Counted from the stretch's first letter, positions 1-6,354 are shown. The stretch: DNA of 10,663 bases from a bacterium (GCA_021802795.1 JAJZRH010000014.1:1-10663); one strand, 5' to 3'. Translations and numbers: made by a program. The notes: generated by a model from the sequence alone, not told the origin.

Positions 1-2
1 TT

Positions 3-86
3 TGCAACGCGCCGCTTAACGTCGGCGTAGTTATGCACTCGCCGCCGCTCGCCGCGGCGCTGCGGCGGTATCATGAACGGTATTAG
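3..86 (+). CDS. C-terminal tail of an unidentified plus-strand gene (partial)
   Basis: An open frame enters from the left edge and ends at a TAG at 84-86. Its last 27 residues include GVVMHSPPLAAALRRYHERY. The codons mostly end in G or C, as in the confirmed genes here, and the other two plus frames stop early (by position 30). The next gene begins 21 nt later without an obvious promoter, so the two may be co-transcribed. Too little is visible to name a product. A competing reading is a minus-strand ORF starting at 74 and leaving the window, but that product is an arginine-rich string typical of an antisense shadow. Confidence is modest. Confidence 0.4.
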   Translation, partial: CNAPLNVGVVMHSPPLAAALRRYHERY

Positions 87-107
87 CCGATTAATCGCAT
101 TTCCGTC

Positions 108-377
108 ATGGATCATCATCTCAATCCCCAGAAGGCCGCTATTACGGTAGGTTTGTTCATCGGCGGGTGGCACCTGGTCTGGTCGCTTCTCGTTGCGTTC
201 GGGTGGGCGCAACCGCTCGTAGACTTCGTCCTCTGGATGCATATGATAAGCCTGCCGTATGTCGTGAGGCCGTTCGACGTGAGCGCGGCGATCACGCTCA
301 TTATCCTCACTACGGTCGCCGGTTACATCTTCGGTCTCATTTTCGCGCGCATCTGGAATCGGATGCACCGCGGCTAG
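108..377 (+). CDS. Small two-helix integral membrane protein, function unknown
   Basis: This 89-residue protein has two clear hydrophobic helices, about residues 12-32 (with a Trp-rich stretch WHLVWSLL) and about 59-81. The loop between them is partly hydrophobic (residues 36-50) and may lie along the membrane. The ends are short, and the tail is basic (RIWNRMHRG), which places the C-terminus in the cytoplasm by the positive-inside rule. No catalytic or metal-binding motif is visible. From memory, proteins with a similar WHLVWS-type first helix are common in Parcubacteria as uncharacterised membrane proteins, but no function is known to me. The ATG at 108 has no good Shine-Dalgarno sequence, and it lies 21 nt after the preceding partial ORF. 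A GC-rich hairpin follows the stop. Confidence 0.8.
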   Translation: MDHHLNPQKAAITVGLFIGGWHLVWSLLVAFGWAQPLVDFVLWMHMISLPYVVRPFDVSAAITLIILTTVAGYIFGLIFARIWNRMHRG

Positions 378-397
378 CGGTCCGCAGGTTTTCCATC

Positions 398-424
398 AAA
401 CCGCCGCCCCATGGGCGGCGGTTT
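398..424 (+). terminator. GC-rich hairpin, probable transcription terminator
   Basis: A perfect 12-bp stem (398-409 pairs with 413-424) closes a 3-nt CAT loop. The stem is AAACCGCCGCCC with GGGCGGCGGTTT. It lies 20 nt after the stop of the membrane protein gene. The only T-run is the TTT at the end of the stem, so termination may be partial. The last stem base is also the first base of the TGC that extends the next promoter's -10 box. Confidence 0.65.
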
Positions 425-432
425 GCTATACT
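424..432 (+). promoter_or_regulatory. Extended -10 box for the Cys-rich protein gene (leaderless start)
   Basis: TGC followed by TATACT (427-432) is a good extended -10 element. It ends 8 nt before the ATG at 441, so transcription should begin at or next to the start codon. The -35 position falls inside the upstream hairpin and shows no consensus. Confidence 0.6.
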
Positions 433-440
433 GCCGGTAT

Positions 441-713
441 ATGAAAATCGAATGGAACAGAGTGACGTGGTATTCAAAACTAGCGGCAGTCGTCGTGTTC
501 ATTGCGACGTTCTACATCGCTTTCAATCTCGGCGTTTTCTACGAGCAGATACATGCTACGAATGCCGTGAACGAGGCGCCGATTACTGCGGGCGGCACCG
601 CAGGCGCCCACTGCGGCGGATTCATCCGCAACGCGCCGACCTGCGCCGCGGGCTACCACTGTCAGCTCCGGGTCAACAACCCCGACACAGGCGGCACGTG
701 CGTAAAGAATTAG
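441..713 (+). CDS. Membrane-anchored small Cys-rich extracytoplasmic protein
   Basis: This 90-residue protein has a short cytoplasmic head with Lys and Arg, one transmembrane helix at about residues 14-32, a linker rich in Ala, Thr and Gly, and a compact C-terminal module of about 33 residues. The module has four cysteines (C58, C68, C74, C87) and the pattern CGGF...C...GYHC...PDTGGTCV. I recognise this as a small Cys-rich module seen at the ends of exported bacterial proteins, probably held by two disulfides outside the membrane. Its role is unknown. The start at 441 is preferred over an in-frame ATG at 411 because 411 lies inside the terminator hairpin and an extended -10 box sits 8 nt before 441. 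It lies between a membrane protein gene and the helicase gene and is probably its own transcription unit. Confidence 0.75.
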   Translation: MKIEWNRVTWYSKLAAVVVFIATFYIAFNLGVFYEQIHATNAVNEAPITAGGTAGAHCGGFIRNAPTCAAGYHCQLRVNNPDTGGTCVKN

Positions 714-715
714 CG

Positions 716-730
716 CACTAGGGTATAGTG
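716..730. promoter_or_regulatory. -10 box inside an inverted repeat, upstream of the helicase gene
   Basis: TATAGT at 724-729 ends 6 nt before the ATG at 736, and no Shine-Dalgarno sequence precedes that ATG. This again suggests a leaderless mRNA. The box is embedded in the inverted repeat CACTA (716-720) and TAGTG (726-730), which could be an operator or chance. There is no TG extension here. Confidence 0.5.
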
Positions 731-735
731 TCCGC

Positions 736-2406
736 ATGACCCAAGGCGAGGCGCTCACTATCCTGAAGACGGGCGCGAACGTATATCTCACCGGAGAGCC
801 GGGGAGCGGCAAGACGCACACCATCAATGAATTTGTGGCATGGCTGCGTGCCTGCGGCATCGAGCCCTCGGTGACGGCCGCCACCGGCATTGCCGCTACG
901 CACGTGAGCGGGATGACGCTCCATTCCTGGAGCGGTATCGGCATTTCCGAATCGCTCTCGCGGGCCGACGTGGACCGCATCGCGAGCAAAGAGCATGTGG
1001 CGCGGCGCATCCAGAAAGCGAAGGTGCTCATCATCGAAGAGATCTCCATGCTCTCCGCCGCGACCTTTGAAATGGCGGATGCTGTCTGTCGCGAGGTGCG
1101 GCGCGTCGACAAGCCGTTCGGCGGGCTCGTCGTCGTGCTGGTCGGCGACTTCTTCCAACTTCCGCCGGTCTCACGCAATAAAGAAGTGCAATTCGCGTAC
1201 CGCTCGCCGGTCTGGCGCGACCTCAATCTCATCACCTGCTATCTCACGGAACAGTACCGGCAAGACGATGGGGAATTCCTCGGCGTGCTCTCCGCGATAC
1301 GCTCAGGGCTGGTTGAAGAAATGCATTACGAACAACTGACGACACGACGTGTCGTGAATGACGAGGATCATCCGGTAGGTGCGCCGAAGCTCTTCTCGCA
1401 TAACGCCGACGTGGACCGCATCAACGCCGCAGAGCTCGCAAAGCTCCCCGGCAAAGTCATGAAATTCCGGATGAGCGACAAGGGAAAAGATTCGCTCGTA
1501 GAAGGGCTGAAGCGCGGATGCCTTTCGCCGGAAGTACTGGAACTCAAAGAAGGAGCCGCCGTGATATTCACCAAGAATTCCCCGCAAGGGAAATTCGTCA
1601 ACGGCACGCTCGGCATCGTCGTCGGCTGGGGCGCGGACGGTATGCCTATCGTAAAGACGAAAGACGGTTTGCGGGTTACGACCGAGCCGATGGAGTGGCA
1701 ATTGGAAGAGCAGGGGAAAGTGAAGGCGAGCGTGTCCCAAATACCGCTCCGGCTCGCCTACGCAATGACGGTGCACAAGAGCCAGGGGATGAGCATGGAC
1801 GCCGCCATCATGGATCTTTCAAAAGCATTTGAATACGGACAGGGTTATGTGGCGCTCTCGCGCGTGCGGCGGCTCTCCGGGGTGTACCTCACCGGTCTCA
1901 ACCAGCGCGCGCTTGAAGTGCATCCGGAGATACTGGAGAAGGATAGGGATTTCCGCGCCGCAAGCGAGGCGGCGCGGGATGCGTTCGATGAGATGCCGGA
2001 GGCGGACAAGATTTCAATGCAGAAGAAGTTCGTGAAAGCGCTCGGCGGCGCGTGGATGGAAGAAGGGAGTCAAAAGTCAGGAGTCAAAAGCCAAAAGAAA
2101 AATGCCGAAGGCCTGCCGGGCAGATTGGCGGAAACACTTCAGGCCGCGCGCGACGGCAAGTCGCTCAAAGAAGTTGCGAAGGAGCGCGGGCTCGTTGCCT
2201 CCACCATCGTGCACCATTTGGAAGAGCTCGCCGAACTGGGGAAGCTCGTCCGTGCCGATTTCGCCCATCTCGTCCCGATGGACGTCATTGACGAGATTCA
2301 CGAGGCGCTCGCTACCGTGAAAGGCGACAAGCTATCGCCCGTTTTCCACGCGCTTCGCGGTCGACACTCATTTGAGACTATCCGCCTCGTGCGGCTTATG
2401 AAATAG
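736..2406 (+). CDS. PIF1-like superfamily 1B DNA helicase with C-terminal helix-turn-helix domain
   Basis: This 556-residue ATP-dependent DNA helicase belongs to the PIF1/RecD-like group, which in general unwinds DNA 5' to 3' in replication, repair or at structured DNA. Visible motifs in order are Walker A GEPGSGKT (20-27), a TAATGIAA segment (47-54), Walker B LIIEEIS (98-104), GDFFQLPPV (137-145), EQYRQ (172-176), MTVHKSQG (344-351), and GYVALSRVR (370-378). All core motifs look intact. After a basic linker at about 440-458, residues from about 460 to 550 resemble the helix-turn-helix domain (HTH_40 type) found at the end of some RecQ helicases, with SLKEVAKERGL and a STIVHHLEEL recognition helix. 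The linker is encoded by a 7-bp tandem repeat. The 3' end overlaps the convergent HAD gene by 11 bp. The family call is firm; the substrate is unknown. Confidence 0.92.
   Translation: MTQGEALTILKTGANVYLTGEPGSGKTHTINEFVAWLRACGIEPSVTAATGIAATHVSGMTLHSWSGIGISESLSRADVDRIASKEHVARRIQKAKVLIIEEISMLSAATFEMADAVCREVRRVDKPFGGLVVVLVGDFFQLPPVSRNKEVQFAYRSPVWRDLNLITCYLTEQYRQDDGEFLGVLSAIRSGLVEEMHYEQLTTRRVVNDEDHPVGAPKLFSHNADVDRINAAELAKLPGKVMKFRMSDKGKDSLVEGLKRGCLSPEVLELKEGAAVIFTKNSPQGKFVNGTLGIVVGWGADGMPIVKTKDGLRVTTEPMEWQLEEQGKVKASVSQIPLRLAYAMTVHKSQGMSMDAAIMDLSKAFEYGQGYVALSRVRRLSGVYLTGLNQRALEVHPEILEKDRDFRAASEAARDAFDEMPEADKISMQKKFVKALGGAWMEEGSQKSGVKSQKKNAEGLPGRLAETLQAARDGKSLKEVAKERGLVASTIVHHLEELAELGKLVRADFAHLVPMDVIDEIHEALATVKGDKLSPVFHALRGRHSFETIRLVRLMK
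2068..2095 (+). repeat. Imperfect heptanucleotide tandem repeat inside the helicase gene
   Basis: Four consecutive 7-bp units are present: AGTCAAA, AGTCAGG, AGTCAAA, AGCCAAA. Three units equal seven codons, so the array reads as a Ser/Gln/Lys/Gly linker (from S445 of the helicase) between the helicase core and the helix-turn-helix domain. The A-rich composition contrasts with the GC-rich flanks. Confidence 0.75.
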
Positions 2407-3148
2407 CGGACAGTATTCCCTCAATGACTTCGGCGGTTTCGGCGGGACCGCTTATCTGCCGCGTCGGTATGCCGGCCTCTTTCACGATTTCATCATTGCC
2501 GCCCGGGAAGAGCGCATCGCCCACGTATAACATGTCGGTTACCGGCATATCGAGCATCTCGGAAAGTTTCCTGACACCGTACGATTTATTGATGCCTTGG
2601 CGCGTAATATCGATAGAGCTGTGCGCATTGACCCGCACGGAAAAACCGGGGAGCCGCGCCAAGAGAGCCGCCTGGAGCGGCGCGCGCTTTTTGCGGTCAG
2701 GATCCCAGGCAGATTTTTCCGCTACGGGCGCTTGCTGGCCGAGCGCCGACCACGTGATCTGTGAACCGCGATCCTCTGTCTGCTCGCCCCAAAGCTGCGG
2801 CGGCGGGACATCAAGGCCGGTCTCGCGGAGCGATTCGGCGAGCGCCCCGAGCACTTTTGTTTTTTCTTCCGGCGTGAACGGGTTACTGTAGTACGGTTGC
2901 CAAGAGCCGTCCTTCCAGGTATAGCACTGCGCGGCGCTGGTCGGGAACAGATACAAGTTCGAGAGGTTCGCTGAGGGCGGCAGGGCGACGAGCATTTGTT
3001 TCTGGAACTGCGCGTAGGAGCCGCCGGACATCACGGCGACCGGCATTTTCTCCAGGAGGCGCGAAAGCGTCGCGCCCATTTCCGCGGTCATCGGCGTCTT
3101 GCTTTCCGCAAGCGTACCGTCGAGGTCAAAAATGAGTACCTTGGTCAT
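2396..3148 (-). CDS. Phosphomannomutase-like HAD-IIB family protein
   Basis: This 250-residue HAD-fold protein most closely resembles eukaryotic-type phosphomannomutases, which interconvert mannose 1-phosphate and mannose 6-phosphate. Visible features are motif I DLDGT (8-12, nucleophile D8 and acid/base D10), motif II SGGSYAQF (41-48), cap-region DRGSQITWSALGQ (126-138), a lysine in GINKSYGVRKL (K188), and motif IV VGDALFPGGND (209-219). Motif IV closely matches the GDKTMPGGND of phosphomannomutases. The position that I align with the phosphate-binding arginine in the SPIGR segment of the human enzyme is Gln138, so the exact substrate may differ, and a sugar-phosphate phosphatase is possible. 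The start codon overlaps the stop of the upstream double GH130 gene (ATGA, 3145-3148), so the two are probably translationally coupled. Confidence 0.8.
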   Translation of the reverse strand: MTKVLIFDLDGTLAESKTPMTAEMGATLSRLLEKMPVAVMSGGSYAQFQKQMLVALPPSANLSNLYLFPTSAAQCYTWKDGSWQPYYSNPFTPEEKTKVLGALAESLRETGLDVPPPQLWGEQTEDRGSQITWSALGQQAPVAEKSAWDPDRKKRAPLQAALLARLPGFSVRVNAHSSIDITRQGINKSYGVRKLSEMLDMPVTDMLYVGDALFPGGNDEIVKEAGIPTRQISGPAETAEVIEGILSAIS

Positions 3149-5061
3149 GTAAGTGCGTTCAGTATATGCGAGAGCGAGCCGGTCGCGACGCCGATGACCT
3201 TGTCGGCCGCACCGTAGTACAGGAAGACCGTATCGCCGCGGACGACGGCGCCGCAGGAGAAGACGACGTTCGGCACCTCGCCCTCTAGTTCATATTTCTC
3301 CAGCGGCTCGAAGACGGGATCGGCGGTGCGCGCGATGACCGTGGAGCCGGCGGCATCCAGAAGCGCGGCGCCGAGGCGGTAGGTCGCGTGGCGCGAGACG
3401 CCGTGGTAGATCATAAGCCAGTTGTTGCCGACCTTGATGGGCGGTCCCGCACTGCCGACCTTCGAGCCGTCCCACATCCCGAGGCGCGGTCCCATGATCT
3501 CAATGCAGCGGCTCGCGCGCGTGCCGGAGAAAAGGTCGGGGAGGAGGTCGGCGCATATCATGCTGTTGATGCGGTGGAAGAGCATGAAATTCCCGTCAAT
3601 TTTCTCCGGCATCAGCACGAGGTCTTTGTCGTCCACGCCTTCGGGGGTCAGGATGAACGGCGTACTCCACGCATTCCAGCGGCGTGCGAGGAAATCCTCC
3701 ACGCTGATGGAAGTCACCGCGCCGGAAGGCGAGTGCACGCCGTCGTAGGCGGTATAGGTCATATGGAGCATGTCATCAATGCGCACGATGCGCGGGTCCT
3801 CGCAACCGGAATTTCCGACCGGACTGCCGCGCTTCAGCTCGAAGTCGGCGCGCGGCACGTAGATGGGCTCGCTGAGGCGCTCATCGATGGTGACGCCGTC
3901 TTTGGAAATGGCGAGTCCGATAGTGGACGTATTTGCGCGGTCCATCGCGCGGTAAAGGATGTATATGGAACCGTTGAGTTCAATGGCGGCGGGATTGAAC
4001 ACGGTGCGGCTTTCAAATCCCTCGCCGCGCGGGGAAAGGATGGGGTTCTTGTCCGACCGGTCGAACGTGCGCGCGGGCCGTTCCGGATCCAGCGCGCGCA
4101 GGAGATCGGCGAGCTTCACGCTCGCCTTCGCGCAAACCGTGTCGGCCGCCCCGTACCAGATGTCGAGCATCCCGTAGTCGGCGAGCGTTACGCTCGTGGG
4201 GAAGACGATATGCGGTACGAGCCCGTACTCTTCATAGAATTCCTGCGGGATGAGGAACGATTCCGTGCGGGAAATGAGCTTCTGCGGGTTGTCGCGGTCC
4301 AAGAGCGCCGCTTCCACCGAGAAAATTCGCTTGTCTCCGTCGTAATAATTCTGGATATAGGAATAGATGAGGAGCCATCCTTTCTCGGTGAGAAGCGGCG
4401 ACGCGCCGACCTCAATGTGATCCCGGTCGGTGCGGTGCAGTTCGGGGAGCGCATGGTCGGCGAGGTGTTCGTGCCACACCCGCCAGTACTCGGGATCAAA
4501 GAATTCCTCGATATGCTTTGCCCGCGCGAGCGCGATGGTGGCGCGCGGGTGCTCCGCAGTCCAGTCGGTGTGCGCGGTGAGGAGAAGGACGATGTCGCCG
4601 TTCACGCGTTCGGGGAAAAGCGTCGCCGCCTTGGCGTTGAACGGCGTGACGAGGTGCCGCTTCGTGAATTTGTCCGGTGCATCGCCGACGGCGACCGCGA
4701 CCTTGATGTTGTCGGGGCCGAACGGGTAGCCGCCGAGCGCGGTATAGAAACAGTACCAGCGGCCTTCAAAATACGTCACGCGCGGGTCCTCACAGCCGAA
4801 CCGATCCCACTCCTCCATCGGAACGATGACCTGCTCGCGCGAATGGAAATGGACGCCGTCCTCGGCAAAAGCCAACCCGATGGAGGAGAGCCCCGCGGTC
4901 GGCGTTTGGAGCGCGTCGGGGTTGCCGAGCGCGCGGTAGAAGAGATGGACGCCCTCCTTGGTGCGCACCGCGGAAGGATTGAAGGTGGCCATGGATTCCC
5001 ACGGGCGCTCGCGCCGCGGCGCAAGGATGGGGTTATGGGATTCGCGGCGGATGACGAACAT
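3145..5061 (-). CDS. Tandem double-domain GH130-like beta-mannoside phosphorylase/hydrolase
   Basis: This 638-residue cytoplasmic protein contains two complete GH130-type five-bladed beta-propellers, at about residues 1-325 and 335-638. Most GH130 enzymes are a single propeller of about 300-350 residues that phosphorolyses beta-mannosides to mannose 1-phosphate. Each half shows FNP(S/A)A (27-31, 355-359), FYRA/LYRAM, and CEDPR (90-94 and 420-424, 330 residues apart), whose Asp is the likely catalytic residue. The second half keeps EKIDG...FHR (H496, R497) and MIYHGV (H553), expected in phosphate-using members. The first half has L161, T162 and S234 there. There is no signal peptide. The leaderless-type start at 5061 has TATTCT 8 nt upstream. 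The gene lies 44 nt after a related anchored gene and overlaps the phosphomannomutase-like gene, which could use the released mannose 1-phosphate. The family call is firm; substrate and reaction are inferred. Confidence 0.88.
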   Translation of the reverse strand: MFVIRRESHNPILAPRRERPWESMATFNPSAVRTKEGVHLFYRALGNPDALQTPTAGLSSIGLAFAEDGVHFHSREQVIVPMEEWDRFGCEDPRVTYFEGRWYCFYTALGGYPFGPDNIKVAVAVGDAPDKFTKRHLVTPFNAKAATLFPERVNGDIVLLLTAHTDWTAEHPRATIALARAKHIEEFFDPEYWRVWHEHLADHALPELHRTDRDHIEVGASPLLTEKGWLLIYSYIQNYYDGDKRIFSVEAALLDRDNPQKLISRTESFLIPQEFYEEYGLVPHIVFPTSVTLADYGMLDIWYGAADTVCAKASVKLADLLRALDPERPARTFDRSDKNPILSPRGEGFESRTVFNPAAIELNGSIYILYRAMDRANTSTIGLAISKDGVTIDERLSEPIYVPRADFELKRGSPVGNSGCEDPRIVRIDDMLHMTYTAYDGVHSPSGAVTSISVEDFLARRWNAWSTPFILTPEGVDDKDLVLMPEKIDGNFMLFHRINSMICADLLPDLFSGTRASRCIEIMGPRLGMWDGSKVGSAGPPIKVGNNWLMIYHGVSRHATYRLGAALLDAAGSTVIARTADPVFEPLEKYELEGEVPNVVFSCGAVVRGDTVFLYYGAADKVIGVATGSLSHILNALT

Positions 5062-5069
5062 GTGTATCT

Positions 5070-5095
5070 AGAATAGCAGAGTCATCGGCGGTCAA
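5070..5095 (-). promoter_or_regulatory. Extended -10 promoter for the double GH130 gene
   Basis: On the minus strand, TGC plus TATTCT (-10 at 5075-5070) ends 8 nt before the ATG at 5061. Upstream TTGACC (5095-5090) is a possible -35 box, but the spacer is short (14 nt); TTTTGA (5097-5092) gives 16 nt. An internal promoter would let this gene and the downstream HAD gene be expressed apart from the first GH130 gene. Confidence 0.5.
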
Positions 5096-5105
5096 AACCG
5101 TCCAT

Positions 5106-6272
5106 TCACTGGGGGGTTCGTGCGAGCTCCATAGACTCAAGCTCCGGCTGACTGCCTTTGATGAGCGCGTCAATGAAAGACTGAAGCGGCGTAGTGGCGA
5201 CGCAGATGACCTTGTCTGCGCCGCCGTAGTAGACAAAAAGCTGGCCGTTCCTGACCACCGCGCCGCAGGCGTAGACGATGCCCGGCTTGCCGTGGTTCTC
5301 GTAGGTCTCGTTCGGCGCGAGCACGGGGCCCACCGAGCGGTACAGCACTTTCGTCGGGTCCTCAAGGTCAAGGAGCATCGCGCCGAGTTTGTAGCGGCCG
5401 GGGTCGCTCGCTTCAATGGCGTGATAGAAGAGGAGCCACCCTTGCTCTGTGCGCACCGGCGGCGGCCCGGGCGCCCGCACGAAACTGTCCCACGCATTCT
5501 CTCGCTCGGGGAGGTCGGAACGCGCGCCGACCCAGCTGTCGATAAAGGGCTCATCGGTGCCGATGTCTTCCATCGCGTCGCGGTAGGCCACCTCGACGAC
5601 GGGCGCGATGCTGTGCAGGATGGCGAACTTGCCGCCGATCTTTTCGGGGAAGAGCACCCAGTTCTTGTGGCGTTCGCCCGGTTTGGAGAGGATGTGCGGA
5701 CCGTCCCATTTCCAGAATTGCTCCGACAGGAAATCGTCCTCTGATATTGATATGACGGCGACGCGGATATAGTCCCAGCCGTCGAACATATTAAAAGTAA
5801 TGTAAATGCGCCCCTCGATGTCCACCATGCGCGGGTCCTCACAGCCGCCCCAGCTGCCGCCTGAAGGATAAAGGACGAAAGAATATCGTTGCGCGCGGCC
5901 GGGGATATTTCGCGGTTTCTGCGCGGCGTAGACGGGATAGGGGAAACGCTTGTCAAAAAGGAGGCCGTCCGGACTGCTCGCATAGCCGAGGCGCGAGACG
6001 CCGTCCATGCCGATGGCGCGATAGATAAGATGCGTGCGGTTCTGGAGCACGAGCGCCGCCGGGTTCAGCACCGCCTCCGCCGTCCACGGGTGCGTGCCCG
6101 GATGAATGATGGGATTGTGCGGATGCTTGTCGAGTAAGAGGAGGCGCTTGAGCCGGAGTATCCGTATGAGCTTCGCGCGCAGGGGTTCGGAGAAGAGCGC
6201 ACCTAATACTGCTCCTATGACGAAGAACGAAAAGAGCAGTGCGACGATATTCGCTAAAAAGGTGATGCTCAT
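5106..6272 (-). CDS. Membrane-anchored GH130-like glycosidase/phosphorylase
   Basis: This 388-residue protein has an N-terminal transmembrane helix (about residues 5-27), a basic amphipathic stretch (RAKLIRILRLKR, 32-43) and one GH130-type propeller (about 48-370). Propeller landmarks are LNPAAL (69-74), LIYRAIG (82-88), CEDPR (144-148, candidate catalytic D146), LFPEKIGG (207-214) with H220, FYHAI (H284), and the last-blade signature YYGGADKVI. H220 is followed by Ser, where the second half of the neighbouring double protein has Arg. By the positive-inside rule, the basic residues after the helix put the catalytic domain on the cytoplasmic face. It is the first gene of the minus-strand operon, 44 nt before the double GH130 gene, and is divergent from panD. 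It probably acts on a beta-mannoside made or imported at the membrane. A glycosyltransferase-like use of the same fold is an alternative. Confidence 0.82.
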   Translation of the reverse strand: MSITFLANIVALLFSFFVIGAVLGALFSEPLRAKLIRILRLKRLLLLDKHPHNPIIHPGTHPWTAEAVLNPAALVLQNRTHLIYRAIGMDGVSRLGYASSPDGLLFDKRFPYPVYAAQKPRNIPGRAQRYSFVLYPSGGSWGGCEDPRMVDIEGRIYITFNMFDGWDYIRVAVISISEDDFLSEQFWKWDGPHILSKPGERHKNWVLFPEKIGGKFAILHSIAPVVEVAYRDAMEDIGTDEPFIDSWVGARSDLPERENAWDSFVRAPGPPPVRTEQGWLLFYHAIEASDPGRYKLGAMLLDLEDPTKVLYRSVGPVLAPNETYENHGKPGIVYACGAVVRNGQLFVYYGGADKVICVATTPLQSFIDALIKGSQPELESMELARTPQ

Positions 6273-6277
6273 AAAAA

Positions 6278-6291
6278 GTGAGCACTCTCAC
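6278..6291. promoter_or_regulatory. Short inverted repeat just upstream of the anchored GH130 start
   Basis: GTGAG (6278-6282) and CTCAC (6287-6291) are perfect inverted repeats around a 4-nt spacer. They lie 5 nt before the minus-strand ATG at 6272, beside a TATTGT that could be its -10 (6295-6290). The repeat could be an operator or an mRNA hairpin covering the start region. Confidence 0.35.
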
Positions 6292-6345
6292 AATACCACC
6301 CGCAAGGCGCTTATGGGCGGCGTAGTGCACAGCGAAACCCGTCTG

Positions 6346-6354
6346 TGCTATATT
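6346..6354 (+). promoter_or_regulatory. Extended -10 box for panD (leaderless start)
   Basis: TGC followed by TATATT (6349-6354) ends 6 nt before the panD ATG at 6361, with no Shine-Dalgarno sequence between. This is the same arrangement as at 441 and 5061. No clear -35 box is visible; TGCACA at 6326-6331 is the nearest candidate. Confidence 0.6.

Noticed and set aside
2..74. Minus-strand ORF starting at 74 and leaving the left edge, with a TAATAC 5 nt upstream
   Set aside because: Its translation is dominated by Arg/Pro (RRGERRR) as in antisense shadows, whereas the plus frame here has normal codon use. Not fully excluded.
480..1235. 251-codon minus-strand ORF opposite the helicase start
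   Set aside because: It is antisense to the Walker A and B region of the helicase and to the Cys-rich protein; the translation has no domain.
3388..5076. 562-codon plus-strand ORF opposite the double GH130 gene
   Set aside because: It is the antisense of a clear GH130 protein, its translation is Arg/Glu/Val-rich without domains, and high GC with G/C third positions leaves few stops in that frame.
5033..5983. 316-codon minus-strand ORF overlapping the anchored GH130 gene
   Set aside because: Ser/Arg/Thr-rich translation in a different frame of the same strand as a convincing GH130 gene.
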